Below, one piece after another: positions 21,725-31,853 of a stretch of 64,000 nucleotides of DNA. Each line of letters opens with the position of its first letter. Position 1 is the stretch's first letter. Source of the DNA: Telmatactis stephensoni (Eukaryota > Cnidaria > Anthozoa > Actiniaria > Isophelliidae); the NCBI GenBank assembly GCA_029948255.1, contig JALIZF010001719.1, positions 124,001 through 188,000 on the forward strand, written 5' to 3'. The notes under the pieces are model-generated. The model searched no databases, was not told the origin of the DNA, and saw only the letters and a program-made list of their open reading frames with translations. A program made the position numbers and the translations under genes.

Positions 21725-21946
21725 TACTCATACATTGAACAACAACAAGGAAAAAATGCATGTAATAGGACTGATTAATTATTACTAAAACAGACGTTCC
21801 TGATTGGTTCTGGTCCCCTCCAGCCAACATATTGGGATGCCTTCTGGAGGGGATACCAATTGCCTTGGCAAGAATGTTCATTGTTAATGATTTGCCAACG
21901 TTCCTTTCTTCATAGGAAGAGTGTAGCATCCCAACAGAACTTTCAT
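18251..21946 (-). CDS. Spliced gene of unknown function with NTPase-like segment
   Basis: At least five exons with canonical borders read on the minus strand. At 21946-21786, after TTGTTGCAG-type acceptor, is EERNVGKSLTMNILAKAIG, resembling a Walker A loop (GKS). At 21686-21498, between CAG and GTATGT, is NLVVVIDDPVLTTHLEEL, a Walker B-like block, and LLLTSNDSVVQRY, sensor-like. Further exons lie at about 19362-19217 (NILDMIEEVVEANHPPVP), 18705-18521 (DHVIIDTLHLLLRIMSLL) and 18397-18251 (ending before GTAAGT). Possible exons at 20943 and 20150 are less sure. The 5' part is missing: a transposon starts at 22086. I do not recognise the family; a TE-borne ATPase is one possibility. Confidence 0.55.
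19462..19655. repeat. Foldback repeat in an intron
   Basis: The arms contain GGTGCTTCACTTTGATACTT and, reversed, GCTTCACTTTGATGTTTTGA, extending through TTTGGATA and a shared GATAG(A/G)TG(T)GGAG inner part. MITE-like, non-coding. Confidence 0.7.
19698..19958 (-). mobile_element. tRNA-derived SINE
   Basis: On the minus strand the head near 19958 carries an A-box-like GGCACAGTTGGTTAGTGCGC and a B-box-like GGTCCCGAGTTCGATCCCC (19893-19911) at tRNA spacing, then an unrelated body, then a tail of TTTAC repeats (19698-19713). RNA polymerase III promoters of this kind drive SINE transcription. It lies in an intron of the NTPase-like gene, same strand. Confidence 0.85.
20187..20211. repeat. ATTAG microsatellite
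   Basis: Four to five tandem copies of a five-base unit (GATTA/ATTAG). Confidence 0.8.
21076..21145 (+). repeat. Polypurine tract in an intron
   Basis: About 70 bases almost entirely A and G, with runs such as GGGAGGGGAAGGGGG. It may form triplex or quadruplex structure; nothing else is apparent. Confidence 0.6.
21689..21726. repeat. A-run followed by TA repeat
   Basis: About 19 A residues followed by (TA)n. On the minus strand the T-run directly precedes the CAG acceptor of the 21686 exon and so doubles as its polypyrimidine tract. Confidence 0.8.
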
Positions 21947-22085
21947 CTGCAACACAAATTACAAGTAAATATATATTGTTGGTTTCTGTCAAGAAAGGGA
22001 AGTGGAAAATCATTGTTTGTAATATCAAGTGAAAAATGGATAAAATCATAACAAACAGTCAAATCTAACCTAGTTAGAAAAACAG

Positions 22086-22106
22086 CTCAAGGGTGTTAAG
22101 GCTTGG
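22086..22106 (+). repeat. Left terminal inverted repeat of the SAP-gene element
   Basis: CTCAAGGGTGTTAAGGCTTG plus one G, matching 28859-28879 in reverse over 21 bases. Beyond it, TTTGACCCCCAGCGAAGTTT resembles the MITE's subterminal TTTGACCTTGGAAAGTTT. Confidence 0.85.
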
Positions 22107-23207
22107 TTAGAATCCTCGGCTTTGACCCCCAGCGAAGTTTTTGTCCCGCGTCCCGCGAGTCGAGTGCTGACGCGTGCAGATCAACATTTATTCAATATGG
22201 CGTCGATCGTGAGGAAAGGAAGACAAATTTTATAGTAGTTTTTATGATTTATTTCAATTCTGACTAAAAGAAAAGTCGCCAAAAAGTGAAAAAACATATC
22301 CTCTAAGATTCTAGAGCTTCCTGGACCTGAAAGATGTACATTTCCTTCGAATGTCTTCAGTTGAATATGTTAGCGTACGCTTGGTCAAAGCGTGTAAGAT
22401 TATCAGCTCTATATTATATGCAAAAGTCTGACCTTGTCGTCCAACAAGTTATATTCTTGGAACTATCATATAAAAGGACGTTTGAGGTAAGTTACATGAA
22501 ACACTATGTATATGGTTTTCTGTTTTTAGGTGTACAAATAAGTTAATGTAACAAATTAACACCTAAACCTAGCTTTAAAGATAACTTAACTGTAAGCATT
22601 TCAAGTGCTCATTTTACTGGTAGCTCATTAGCTTATGTACATGTTTACATGTTTCACAAATATTTTGTACACTTATTTACGCTGCATACATATTGGAATT
22701 GGTTTATGCAGGACATGAATCATAGTTCTAAAGTTGAAATAGGCTCTATAAATACAGGCTTTTTATGAAATCCAAAGCAGTGAACTTTCTGTGTATTTAC
22801 TCAATTTTTCTCAGGCAAAATCCAAGACTAGGTACTAGGCTCAATGACATCACCCCAAGAGTAGAACAGAGAAAATATCATTAACACTTAGTGTAGATGT
22901 TTTTGACAAATGAAAATGCTATATATTCAGAGGGTTGAATCTCAACAGAGCAACAAGAATTCCATCATCTGGCTTGGTGTGGAGTGATGTCATCCAATGC
23001 CATGTACCATATCCCCTGACAATCATGACCATGGGTCCAATTCAGCAATCAGAAATGGCCAAAAGTGCTAATTTAAACATTCGCCAAAATTCAGGTTTTA
23101 TCAAAATCAAATTAATTATTTTTGCCATGGTCAAAGAAAATTATTAAATATTTTTTGTATGTTTTCAGACAGTGATTACATGTAGGTAGCCTTTTATGAG
23201 TTAACAG

Positions 23208-26200
23208 CTATACTGCATAGTTATTAATTGGAAAATGCCACGTTTTTTCCAGTAGTTCTTCAGCAAGTTGTTTATTCTTTACTAATGATTGAAAATGACT
23301 GTCATTCTTGTAATCTTTGTCATTTGCAATTTTCTTGTGATTATTTAAAAACATGAAGTCCCATTCTCTCATTTCTTCTTTGAGTGACCTAAGCTTTTTC
23401 AACACTTGTGTCTGGATCTTAACCTCCATAACATTTAACTTTTTCCTATAAAATCGTGACTTGGGATCTTTGGTGAGCTCCCTCTTTAATCGATCCAGTT
23501 CAATAACATCACTGGTTTTGCCAATGAGTTTTTCTAGTGCTTTTGCTGTTCTAGAATGCAGTGTTCTGTCAGTATTTATGGACTCGTGCTCAGGTTCAGG
23601 ATGATTTAGGCTGGTCTTTTTCTTTTTGCAGGGTGATGACTCGCATTCATGAATTGTTTCCTTGTCAACTGGTGATTCCACGGCTTGAACTAGGTAAGCT
23701 ATTTATAGGGTTGTTATCAAATGAAATGTCAACATTGTCAGTGGATGGAATGTCACTAATATAATCACAATGTGTTATTGGCAAACACTCAATGTCAACA
23801 TTGTCAGTGGATGGGATGTCATTTATATCACATGTTATTGGTAAACACTCAATGGTGATTGTTTGGGGTGCACTTTCAGTTGTATGCCCTTCTTCCTCTT
23901 GTGGTATGACTGGGATTTCGTCAATTAGTTGTTGCTCTTCTGTGACAATGTCTTGTTCTTCCTCTCTGGTATAAATCAGATTTCCATCACTGTCTCGCAT
24001 TTTGTAGACAGGCAGCTGATCAGGCATGCTTTTGCATGTTTCCCAGGTTCTCTCAAGGTCATCATGGATTTTCTTTAAATTATGTGATCTGTAGTGGTAA
24101 AGGGGAGGTCCCTGTTGTCTGTACTCTTCTTCATCAGGACTGTCAAGAAATTCTATGCCACCATCATCCCTCCACTTCCACCAAACATCGTGTCCACATA
24201 CAAGGTAGTCGCTGATTTTTGTAATGTGGGATTGCCATAACCTTGATTTTTTTACCATGAACTCTTTAGATAGTACTGTGTTACAGGGCTTTGGAAGATT
24301 CTTGGCTAGACGAGAGATCTCTTTTTCTTGATCTTGGAAGCTTTGTTTTTCTAAAGCCATTTTGTCCTCTGCCTGGACATGTAGGAAGGCATTTGGCACA
24401 AGATCTTCGATGTGCTTGTTCCAGGTTTTTCTGGTTATATCCTCAATTCTTTCAAAGTATCTTTCAAACAACTCTGCAGAAATTGATCTCAAGCTGACAA
24501 GCCTGTAAATCAGAGGAGCATGGTCTATGGCACTGTGGTAATATATACCACACAGCTTCCTGAGAGTCATTGCTTTTGGTGGTGTTAATAGGCTCTGTAT
24601 TGCTTGCCCATGTCTGAAGGAAAGATTGTACAATCTGAGTACAGAACGGGGTGTTCTCTTGATGTCATTTTGGTAATAGATGCCTTGCATCTCACAGAAC
24701 ATTAAAAGAATGTTCCTTTCATCCTCTCCAAGGAGATTCTGGTTGGATAAAGCAATTGTAACCTTCAGCAGGGCTCTTCTGTAATCTGTTGCTCTGAGTT
24801 TATCTTTATTCAGGGTTATTGAAATTATTTCTTTGAAGGTTAGCAGAGCATCAGCATTGGTTAGGTGAAGAGGTAACTCAGAAAATATGTTTGCTATATG
24901 ATTTAAGCAAACATGGAGAGGTTCAAAGAAGAGAACTTCATAATCTTCAAGATTTAGATCTTTCAGTGTCAAGTCCTTTTCTCCAAAGAGTAAAGCAGGT
25001 AGTCTGCTGGTTCCTCTCAGTATATCTGTGAGTTCTTCCTGTAGGTCTTTCTTAATCTTGCCATCAAAATCTCTAACACCTCTTGCGGCAAGCTCCTTCT
25101 TGATGTCATTCACTTTGAGGTCCTTGAATGGGGCTACAGCATTATACTTTCCAAACCTGCCTGATAGAACTAGTTGTTGTTTTTCTTGAAGTGTTCTATA
25201 TGACTGGTAAGCCATGTAATCATATTCATTGGCACGCCTCATATCACCAGTGCAGCCACTACATGCAAAATGACCCCCTTTTTGGTCGCCATCTTCGAAC
25301 TCTACGGCCGGTGAATCACCATTCATGAACCTCATTTTCTCTGTGATTGTGACACTCTCTTGGGGATGTATTTGGACTTCTGTTCGATTCATTTGCCTTA
25401 GGCACTCTCTTCTGGTTGTCACAAAAGCAAGTTGGTCACTGTCTTTGGCACTGGCTGCTCCCATCATGTACAACGTTGGGGCTTCAACTATTGATTGTAC
25501 ATCTACATCCTTGCCATACCTTTCTCTGTATTCCACTGGGGTGATGTGTGTGGCAGGGTCATACAATTCTCGAACCAGGAATAACATGAAACCAGATCCA
25601 GCTAACGATGAATGGTCGTGCCAAATTATCCAGTGCCGTGTTCTCTCACATTTCTTCAAGTGTTCTCTTGCTTCTTCCTCAGACAGTTTAGCATTCCATT
25701 CTTGTAGCTCTTGAAGTGTTGTTTTAATCTGGCTGTATGTCATCTCCTCATATTCCTTATCATCCCTTACTCTCATAATGCCTTCACTTCTGTTCTTTTC
25801 TAAAGTTGATCTGCAAATTTCTTCAAGTGCATACTTCTTTGCTGAAATTGTCAAGCTCTTCTTTTCAATGTTACCATCAGGGGTAAGAACAACTTTTACA
25901 TGCTCGTTCTGCAGAACTGGAACTCCAAGGTTGTATTTTCCAGTGAGGATTTTTTCGTGTATGTCAAATTTTAGACTTTTGTTTGCCCGAGATACTGGGA
26001 CAGAAATGGCCCCACCAGGCAGTTTCTTTAGTGCTCGTCTAACTCTGTGGCTTTCTGTTGATCAGATAATTTTATTATAAAAATAATCAACAAAGGGCGA
26101 ACTCATATATTGAGGGGTAGGGATGCTAATCTGGAATTTTGAAAATGTACAAGGCACCCCCCCCCCAAAAACAAATGTACAAAGAGCATCCCCACCCTGT

Positions 26201-27829
26201 TCCCAAGAGAGCCCCCTGGGTTAAACACACAGAGCGTGACACATCGCCACCATCTTCAATGGCCATTTTTCATAAACTCATTACTAATTAATTTGTCTTT
26301 CAAACTTGATGGAGAGGAAAATCATGAAATTCCTTTTGGCAAAAGTTTTAACCCCCCTCCCCTCCCCCTCAGGTTAAACACACAAAGAGCAATACATCTC
26401 CACCATCTTAAATGGCCATTTTTTATTACTCAATAATTAATTTGTCTCTGGCAAATTTGATCATTTTTAATAATTTGTTGTTTACTGATGATTGTCATTT
26501 CTCAAGTCAGTCCTAATATTAAACTGGCTTACCTCTTTTCTCTCTATCAAACATTGGTATGTCAACTCCTTTAGCTCTTAAGTATTCTTTTAGAATTTGA
26601 CCTGCATTTTGGGGGGATGAATCACAATTAACACCTTTTATCTTATATTGCCTGGCTTTTTCTGACCAATTTATAGGCACTTCCACAGGCCAGCTCTTTA
26701 CATCCTCCTCCAACTTGTCTAAGTCTCCCTCTATGGAAGTGGGGCAATGTGATCTTTCTTTGGTAGAAGGCGGTGTTTTTTCAAGACGTTCCTTCGCTTC
26801 TTTGATAGTTTCAAATGACTGGTGTAAGCGTTGTTGAGTTCTTGCAGAAAAGGGTGTACGTTGGGCCAGATGAGAGTCTACATCATTGCTCTGCCACATT
26901 TGTTCAATTGAGGATTTAAAGTCTCTTTGTCTTTGCCTTTGTTTGTTTCGTCGCTCACTGGGACTTTCTCTGACTTGAAGATTGGCTTGAGGCAGTGTGA
27001 CCAGAACATCTGTAAATGACTTTCCCAGATTTTCTTTACAGACTTTGTCATACTCATTATATATTAGGTTTGCAATTTGTTTCAGCTCTCCTTTGTTTGG
27101 CTCTGCTTTTTTAGGCACGGTGTTCTGAGCTTTCTTAGTTAAATCAGAAAATGGGCTCTTCTTCTTATTGTTTTTTCTGTTTTTGTTTTCAGGGAATTTC
27201 TTTGTTATTGGTGTGTGGAATGTCTGGCAACACAAGCAGTTCTTCAAGCTATGAACATTTTTTCTAAATGTTGGGGTTTTATCCCATTTTGATGCAGAAA
27301 ATTGCTTAAGATATTGGTGTTTGTCATCTATCTTCCTCCAGTGTGATATTTTGTCATCTATGATCTTGTAGCTTTTCAGGAATGTTACTATCAGATCATG
27401 ATAAAAAACATTTTTAAACACTGTAAAGTATATAATTTAAGCAAGAACCCAGTGACCATGCACTACCGTGCATAATGCATGTGTCCTTGTGAAGCAGCTG
27501 AGGGTCTCTTTTATTAAAAAGCTATGAAAATTGTGTGGATAATTAAAAATGATCCAGGACTATAACTGTGATTTGCCCATTTCACATTTAATTTCCTCAG
27601 GGCAGTCTTAGCATCCCAATCAATTCTAATTAATTCCAACTTTTTGTTGTACTGTACCTTTGTCTAGTGATAACTTCTCGTATTCACTGAACTGTACACA
27701 GTACAGACGAAATCGTTCATCTAAAACACGTTTGTTGAATGCAGATGGTGATTCATTTGGCTGTTGTTTTATATTTTCTTTAGCAATCGATTTGGATTCC
27801 CATAAAAAACTCTCGAAAACCCACAACAT
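23208..27829 (-). CDS. Large SAP-like protein of the candidate transposon, probable transposase
   Basis: Three exons with GT..AG borders and matching phases: 27829-27658, 27420-26533 and 26054 down to a stop at 23665. Together they give about 1150 codons without a break. Exon 2 is basic and has a Cys pair (CLCC) and many Lys/Arg/Gln. Exon 3 holds HDHSSLAGSGFMLFLVRELY, EAPTLYMMGAASAKDSDQLA, GGHFACSGC, a SAP-like helix pair (DLKVNDIKKELAARGVRDFD) and YEVLFFEPLHVCLNHI. The tail has a tandem repeat with CLPIT and DIPSTDNVDI (about 23740-23860). A coiled segment at 23208-23681 is in another frame, either a shift or another exon. It resembles, from memory, a multicopy cnidarian family of unknown function; the transposase role is inferred from the flanking TIRs. 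Confidence 0.72.
26157..26455. repeat. C-run and 155-bp direct repeat in intron 2
   Basis: A run of about ten C lies at 26157-26166. GTTAAACACACA..CCACCATCTT..AATGGCCATTTTT occurs at about 26219 and again at about 26373, roughly 155 bases apart, both ending in ATTAATTTGTCT. Confidence 0.75.
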
Positions 27830-28858
27830 ATTCTTTCAGTCATTCTAGAAATTGAATTTACCGCCTAGAAAATGCGCATGTACTCTTGTGCAAAGCCGCA
27901 GCCTGATAAAGCACGTATTCCAAGACTGAACACGAAAAAATTCACGCATAAACTTCTTTATTGCACTGACTTTGCTAGACCCTTTTGTCGAATAGCAGAG
28001 AAAGAATGCCAACCAAAATGCTAAAAAAGGCATTTATTTATGATATAACCTCAGCAACAGGTACTTCAAACTTTATATTGACTAATAAGTTCGTTTAAAT
28101 ACTTCTTCGGGTGGTTCGAGCTCACTTTTTTGGCCTCTAGTTTTAGAATTCTTTGAGTTCTGCCATTTCTTGTTCGTCCACCATATTGCTTTCTCTAGCT
28201 AGCAGCTTCCTATTGGTCAGTATAACAATATAAATTTTAAAAATAGCATTTATTTGCATACATTATGATAAAACAGGAAGCCAAAAAGCATATTTTATGG
28301 AAATAGTCGTACCCAGTCTTCCACGTGAGTATTTTCTCTCGGAAAAAATGGCGTCCAAATTTTAAGGACAAGAAATAGGGACTTCGAACCTCAACGGGCC
28401 GTCGAAATTTGATTTGACATTCGAGTTTTTCTGCTACATGCATAGTTCTTATGTGTATCTTGGACTTACTGTCCGGAATGGATGAATATATAGCTTTTTA
28501 ACGCCGTAGATGCCCTAGATAGTTACAATGAAGTAAGGTACGATAGATAATTAAATATTATATCACTTTCTTTATTTAAAACTCAACCATTCCGGACAGA
28601 GTCTTTTAAACTAGTGCCTGTAGTTTCTGAAATGACTCATGGAATGTCTCAAACTTGTACGTTGACCAGCCCATTTTCATCCAACTGTCGACCAATAAGA
28701 AAAAGTATACAAGGTCACGTGATCACTTAAATACCGATATGACATAACAAAAACGTTTTTCCACCTAATTGCTGTGGCTCTGCTAAGTTTGAAAGTTTTC
28801 CGTTGAATATCGAAAAAGTTATGATTTTTTAAAGTTTTATTCAGAATTTAAGCAAATG
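27830..28858. other. 5' flank of the SAP-like gene inside the element
   Basis: It should hold the promoter. It includes an inverted repeat CTGTCCGGAATGG (about 28470) / CCATTCCGGACAG (about 28586). A short minus-strand open stretch at 28237-28443 might be an upstream exon but shows no motif. Confidence 0.45.
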
Positions 28859-28879
28859 CCAAGCCTTAACACCCTTGAG
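28859..28879 (-). repeat. Right terminal inverted repeat of the SAP-gene element
   Basis: CCAAGCCTTAACACCCTTGA plus G, the reverse complement of the left end. GTCACGTGAT lies subterminally at 28714-28723. Confidence 0.85.
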
Positions 28880-30830
28880 AAGAAGCAATGAAGCGTCTAT
28901 CTCTGATGTTTATAGCAATGGACAGACATCACTACAACAAAGCCACAATGTCATGGATAAGTGATACCAAATATCAGAGGAATACATTCCCAGAGTACTT
29001 CCAAGCAAAGCAAGATTTATGCTCAGTTATCACCGAAAAGAAAGTGGAGACCTTTCATTCCAAATTAAGCAAGCATAAGCAAGAATGATAAGGCCCCCAA
29101 AATCCAGGAAACAGCACGTCTGTTGGCAAGGTCAAATTTTGAAAACAATTTTTTTGAGCAAGATTACATAAATGGGTATCAACGTGGTATCAGTGATCAG
29201 AATTTGCTTCTCTTGACTGGTAATAATGATTTTTATACATGTGTTTACCCAGCCTAGTCCCCAGGCTATCCCGTCTCTCGTTTCAAAACGTGACGTCACA
29301 GAGTGACTCCAACGGGAACGCCTAGCGAATAATGCCAAAGCTCAAGATGGCGGACGCTAACTTAGTCAGATGCAAACGTGATGCTTTAGAAGATGCTGGT
29401 AGCGTCGCAGTTTAATGCTCCCGGATCTCACAAGACACCCTATATGTGAAATTAACTGAATTGAGCTGAATTCAAAACTCTAACGGTTGTGTGTTCGCAT
29501 CGATCGAAGCAATACGATAAGTTGTGTTCGGTCTATTCGATTCTCCACTTCGAAGGTAAAATCTCTTAGTAATTAATGGCTATCTATACCGCTAAAATTT
29601 CTGGTGAATTGAAATTGCTTTATTTACACAGACTACTGTCACTAGTTGAGTTAAATCCACATATATTTATGCACTTGAAATAAAACAAATCTCCGTCAGA
29701 TTCTCTGTAATAAATGTAATGTATCTGATATTTATCAAGTTCCCTTTGGCCGCAACAGGGTTTGATTCAAATTTTATTGTAAACAAACTTCACTCAGTTA
29801 GTTTTATAATCACTGCTAAAACTGTGATTGTTTGAAAATGTAATAGATTTGAATAAAATGTACTTGTGCGTAGTCTTGACTCAGAAATCCCCTTTACAGT
29901 CTATAATCTTCCTCTATGCTTTCTTAAAAACATATAAACTCGTAAAAATCCTATTTTTGGTCTATATTGGTGAATGTCGATACTCATTTCACCGAAATTG
30001 TTGGAAAAACGTTAAAAATTCAAGTTGTTAAGTCAGCTAAAGGTCAGGGACACTGCTGGTCAAATCAGGGACACTTTTGGTCAAATCAGGGACACTTTTG
30101 GCATTATTTGCTAGGCGTTCTCTCGCGCTTACGCGCTCGCCCCAGGTCTCGCTCGCGCTTCACGCTCGCAGAGGAACGCCTGGGTACTAGGCTGGTGTTT
30201 ACCAATACCAATCTTATAATTAATTTTATACATTTTATTTCAGGTTTGACAGCTGAATGTATTCTTGAGATGTTTGAACGAATTGCCACAAATCTTGGCC
30301 AGTCAGCAAATTTGCCAAGACCTTTAAACCGTAAAGGAAAACCATATGGTAAATCCAGTTTCTATCTAGCATGTTTTGATAAGCCATTCAATAGAAAGAG
30401 CCTTCCTCTTGGTTACAGATGGCCATCATTTGAACCAAACCCCACCTTGACTGTGATTCTGATGAGTGCCAATCACCATCCAAATCAGACATCAAGCGAC
30501 TTACATGTGGTCATACATTTCACTATATCTGTTTGGGCAACAATGGCTGTACGATTTGTCTACCAAACTTAATAAATGATATCACACAGCTCTCTCAGTC
30601 TTGGAACGAGCGGTTAATGGACCACGATGAAGGTGATGACAATGGTAGTGATGATGATGATGATGACAATAATGATCCTGATGATGACGACAGCACCTCA
30701 CTTCAGCCTGTAGAAGGTTCAAAAGATTTTAAATATTTCAATTCTGAGCTTTTCAAAGCATATGTTGTAAATAAATCTTCAAAAATGAAAGACATTGTTA
30801 AAAAATCAAAACAACTTCACGAGGATTAGA
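28880..30830 (+). pseudogene. 5'-truncated gene with RING-like C-terminus and acidic tail
   Basis: Coding resumes at once after the transposon end, with FIAMDRHHYNKATMSW and SVITEKKVETFHSKL, then after a frame change near 29082 KIQETARLLARSNFENNF up to a donor after LLLLTG near 29217. The next exon starts about 30244 (LTAECILEMFERIATNLG). After another shift near 30450 comes CDSDECQ, RLTCGHTFHYICL and GCTICLPNL, a RING-like C-C..C-H..H-C..C-C zinc site, then a run of Asp (about 30650-30690). RING domains usually act in ubiquitin transfer; here that is only inferred. The N-terminus is missing. Confidence 0.6.
29249..30195. mobile_element. hAT-like non-autonomous element in an intron
   Basis: The ends CCAGCCTAGT and ACTAGGCTGG are inverted repeats, and TGTTTAC is duplicated directly outside (29242-29248 and 30196-30202; possibly 8 bp). 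A second inverted pair lies inside: AACGCCTAGCGAATAATGCC / GGCATTATTTGCTAGGCGTT. A CpG-rich stretch of GCGCTCGC-type repeats lies near the right end (30118-30180), unlike the AT-rich surroundings. Interior TCAGGGACAC units repeat at about 30045-30095. Confidence 0.85.
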
Positions 30831-31853
30831 GTACAAACACTGATAAAGTGTGCAAAATAAATAACACTATTAAATAGTATTGCTCTGTTCCATTGTTGAA
30901 AGTTATAGCATTTGCAAGTTTTTAGTGTTTGCACTCTAAGATATCTTCTGTATTTTAGTGAATAAAAAATAGTTTTTGTCTAGTTTTCAAAGAGTGTCGC
31001 TACACAATATAAGCTTATGAAATAATGGCCGAGTGCTGAAAACAAGCGCCCGATTTTCCGTGAATGATGTTATTATAAGCAGCTTGTAAATAGTTTCGTA
31101 AATTGTACATATGTAAGATAAAAAATAATAGCCTATGCCATTTATACTGTAAATAATTGATACTAATTTGTTTTAAATCATGTATTAATAATTACCTGTA
31201 AAAAGACAGTAATAAACAAATATTAACTTATGAACTCACCTCACGAAGTTAGCTATCCCAATATTCCACGAAAATATGCAATCATCTAGCAATCTTTGAA
31301 GCAACCGAAACTATTTAAGTTCCTTTTCGTTTAAATAAGAATATTTTTTTCCAATGCATCTTATTTTCTTGCATATAAATCGTTTTCAACATCAAAATTC
31401 CTGATGGAATTCTGTCAACAAAAATGGCCGACTCGGCGAGAATGAAGAAGCCGCTGATCAAAAGGAATGACGTCATCAAAACGTATTTCCGAGGTGCCCA
31501 GCTACAGTGACCTCAATCCTGCTTCAATGTCTTTCCATTTTGTGTAGCTTTACCTAGGTTAAAGAGTGCACTATCAGCTTTCCAGAAAATTATCTTGTGC
31601 TAATGGAACTACCGACACTAAATATGGTGCTTTAACGTCTTTACTTTATGTTAACATGGGTACAGCGATCTGCACTGATTGCAAGTAAGTTGAAACAAAT
31701 GAGGGGATCATGATGAAAGAATCAATTGTCATATGAACAACTTTTTTACTTGACGCCGCATGTCACCACTAAGCTCCTATATAGTAGAGGAAGACATGCT
31801 TTACTATTATTTCATAAGTTACATATATTTTTTATATACAGATACACGTTTCA
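30831..31853. other. No gene supported
   Basis: AT-rich, with a short GC-richer patch at 31420-31500 starting with an ATG (MADSARMKKPLIK) that soon stops. It may be the degraded first exon of the downstream gene. Confidence 0.4.

Larger units (their letters stand above)
22086..28879. mobile_element. Candidate undescribed DNA transposon with one SAP-like gene
   Basis: A 6.8-kb block with matching inverted ends: CTCAAGGGTGTTAAGGCTTG from 22086 and its exact complement ending at 28879. The only substantial gene inside is the three-exon minus-strand SAP-like gene at 23208-27829. The element separates the truncated gene at 18.2-21.9 kb from the truncated gene starting at 28.9 kb. A MITE at 34719-35400 has closely related ends. 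No target duplication is convincing (flanks ..AACAG and AAGAA..), so the superfamily is open. Single window, no second full copy to confirm the borders. Confidence 0.72.

Noticed and set aside
22060..22085. Target duplication of the SAP-gene element
   Set aside because: The left flank (AACAG) and right flank (AAGAA) do not match beyond chance.
22198..22245. Short plus-strand gene start (MASIVRKGRQIL)
   Set aside because: Stops after 13 codons and no following exon could be linked.
30118..30180. Bacterial contamination because of high GC
   Set aside because: The stretch lies within an element whose inverted ends and target duplication are in AT-rich DNA.
31414..31500. Start of a host gene (MADSARMKKPLIK..)
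   Set aside because: The frame stops after about 28 codons and no continuation or splice donor is convincing.
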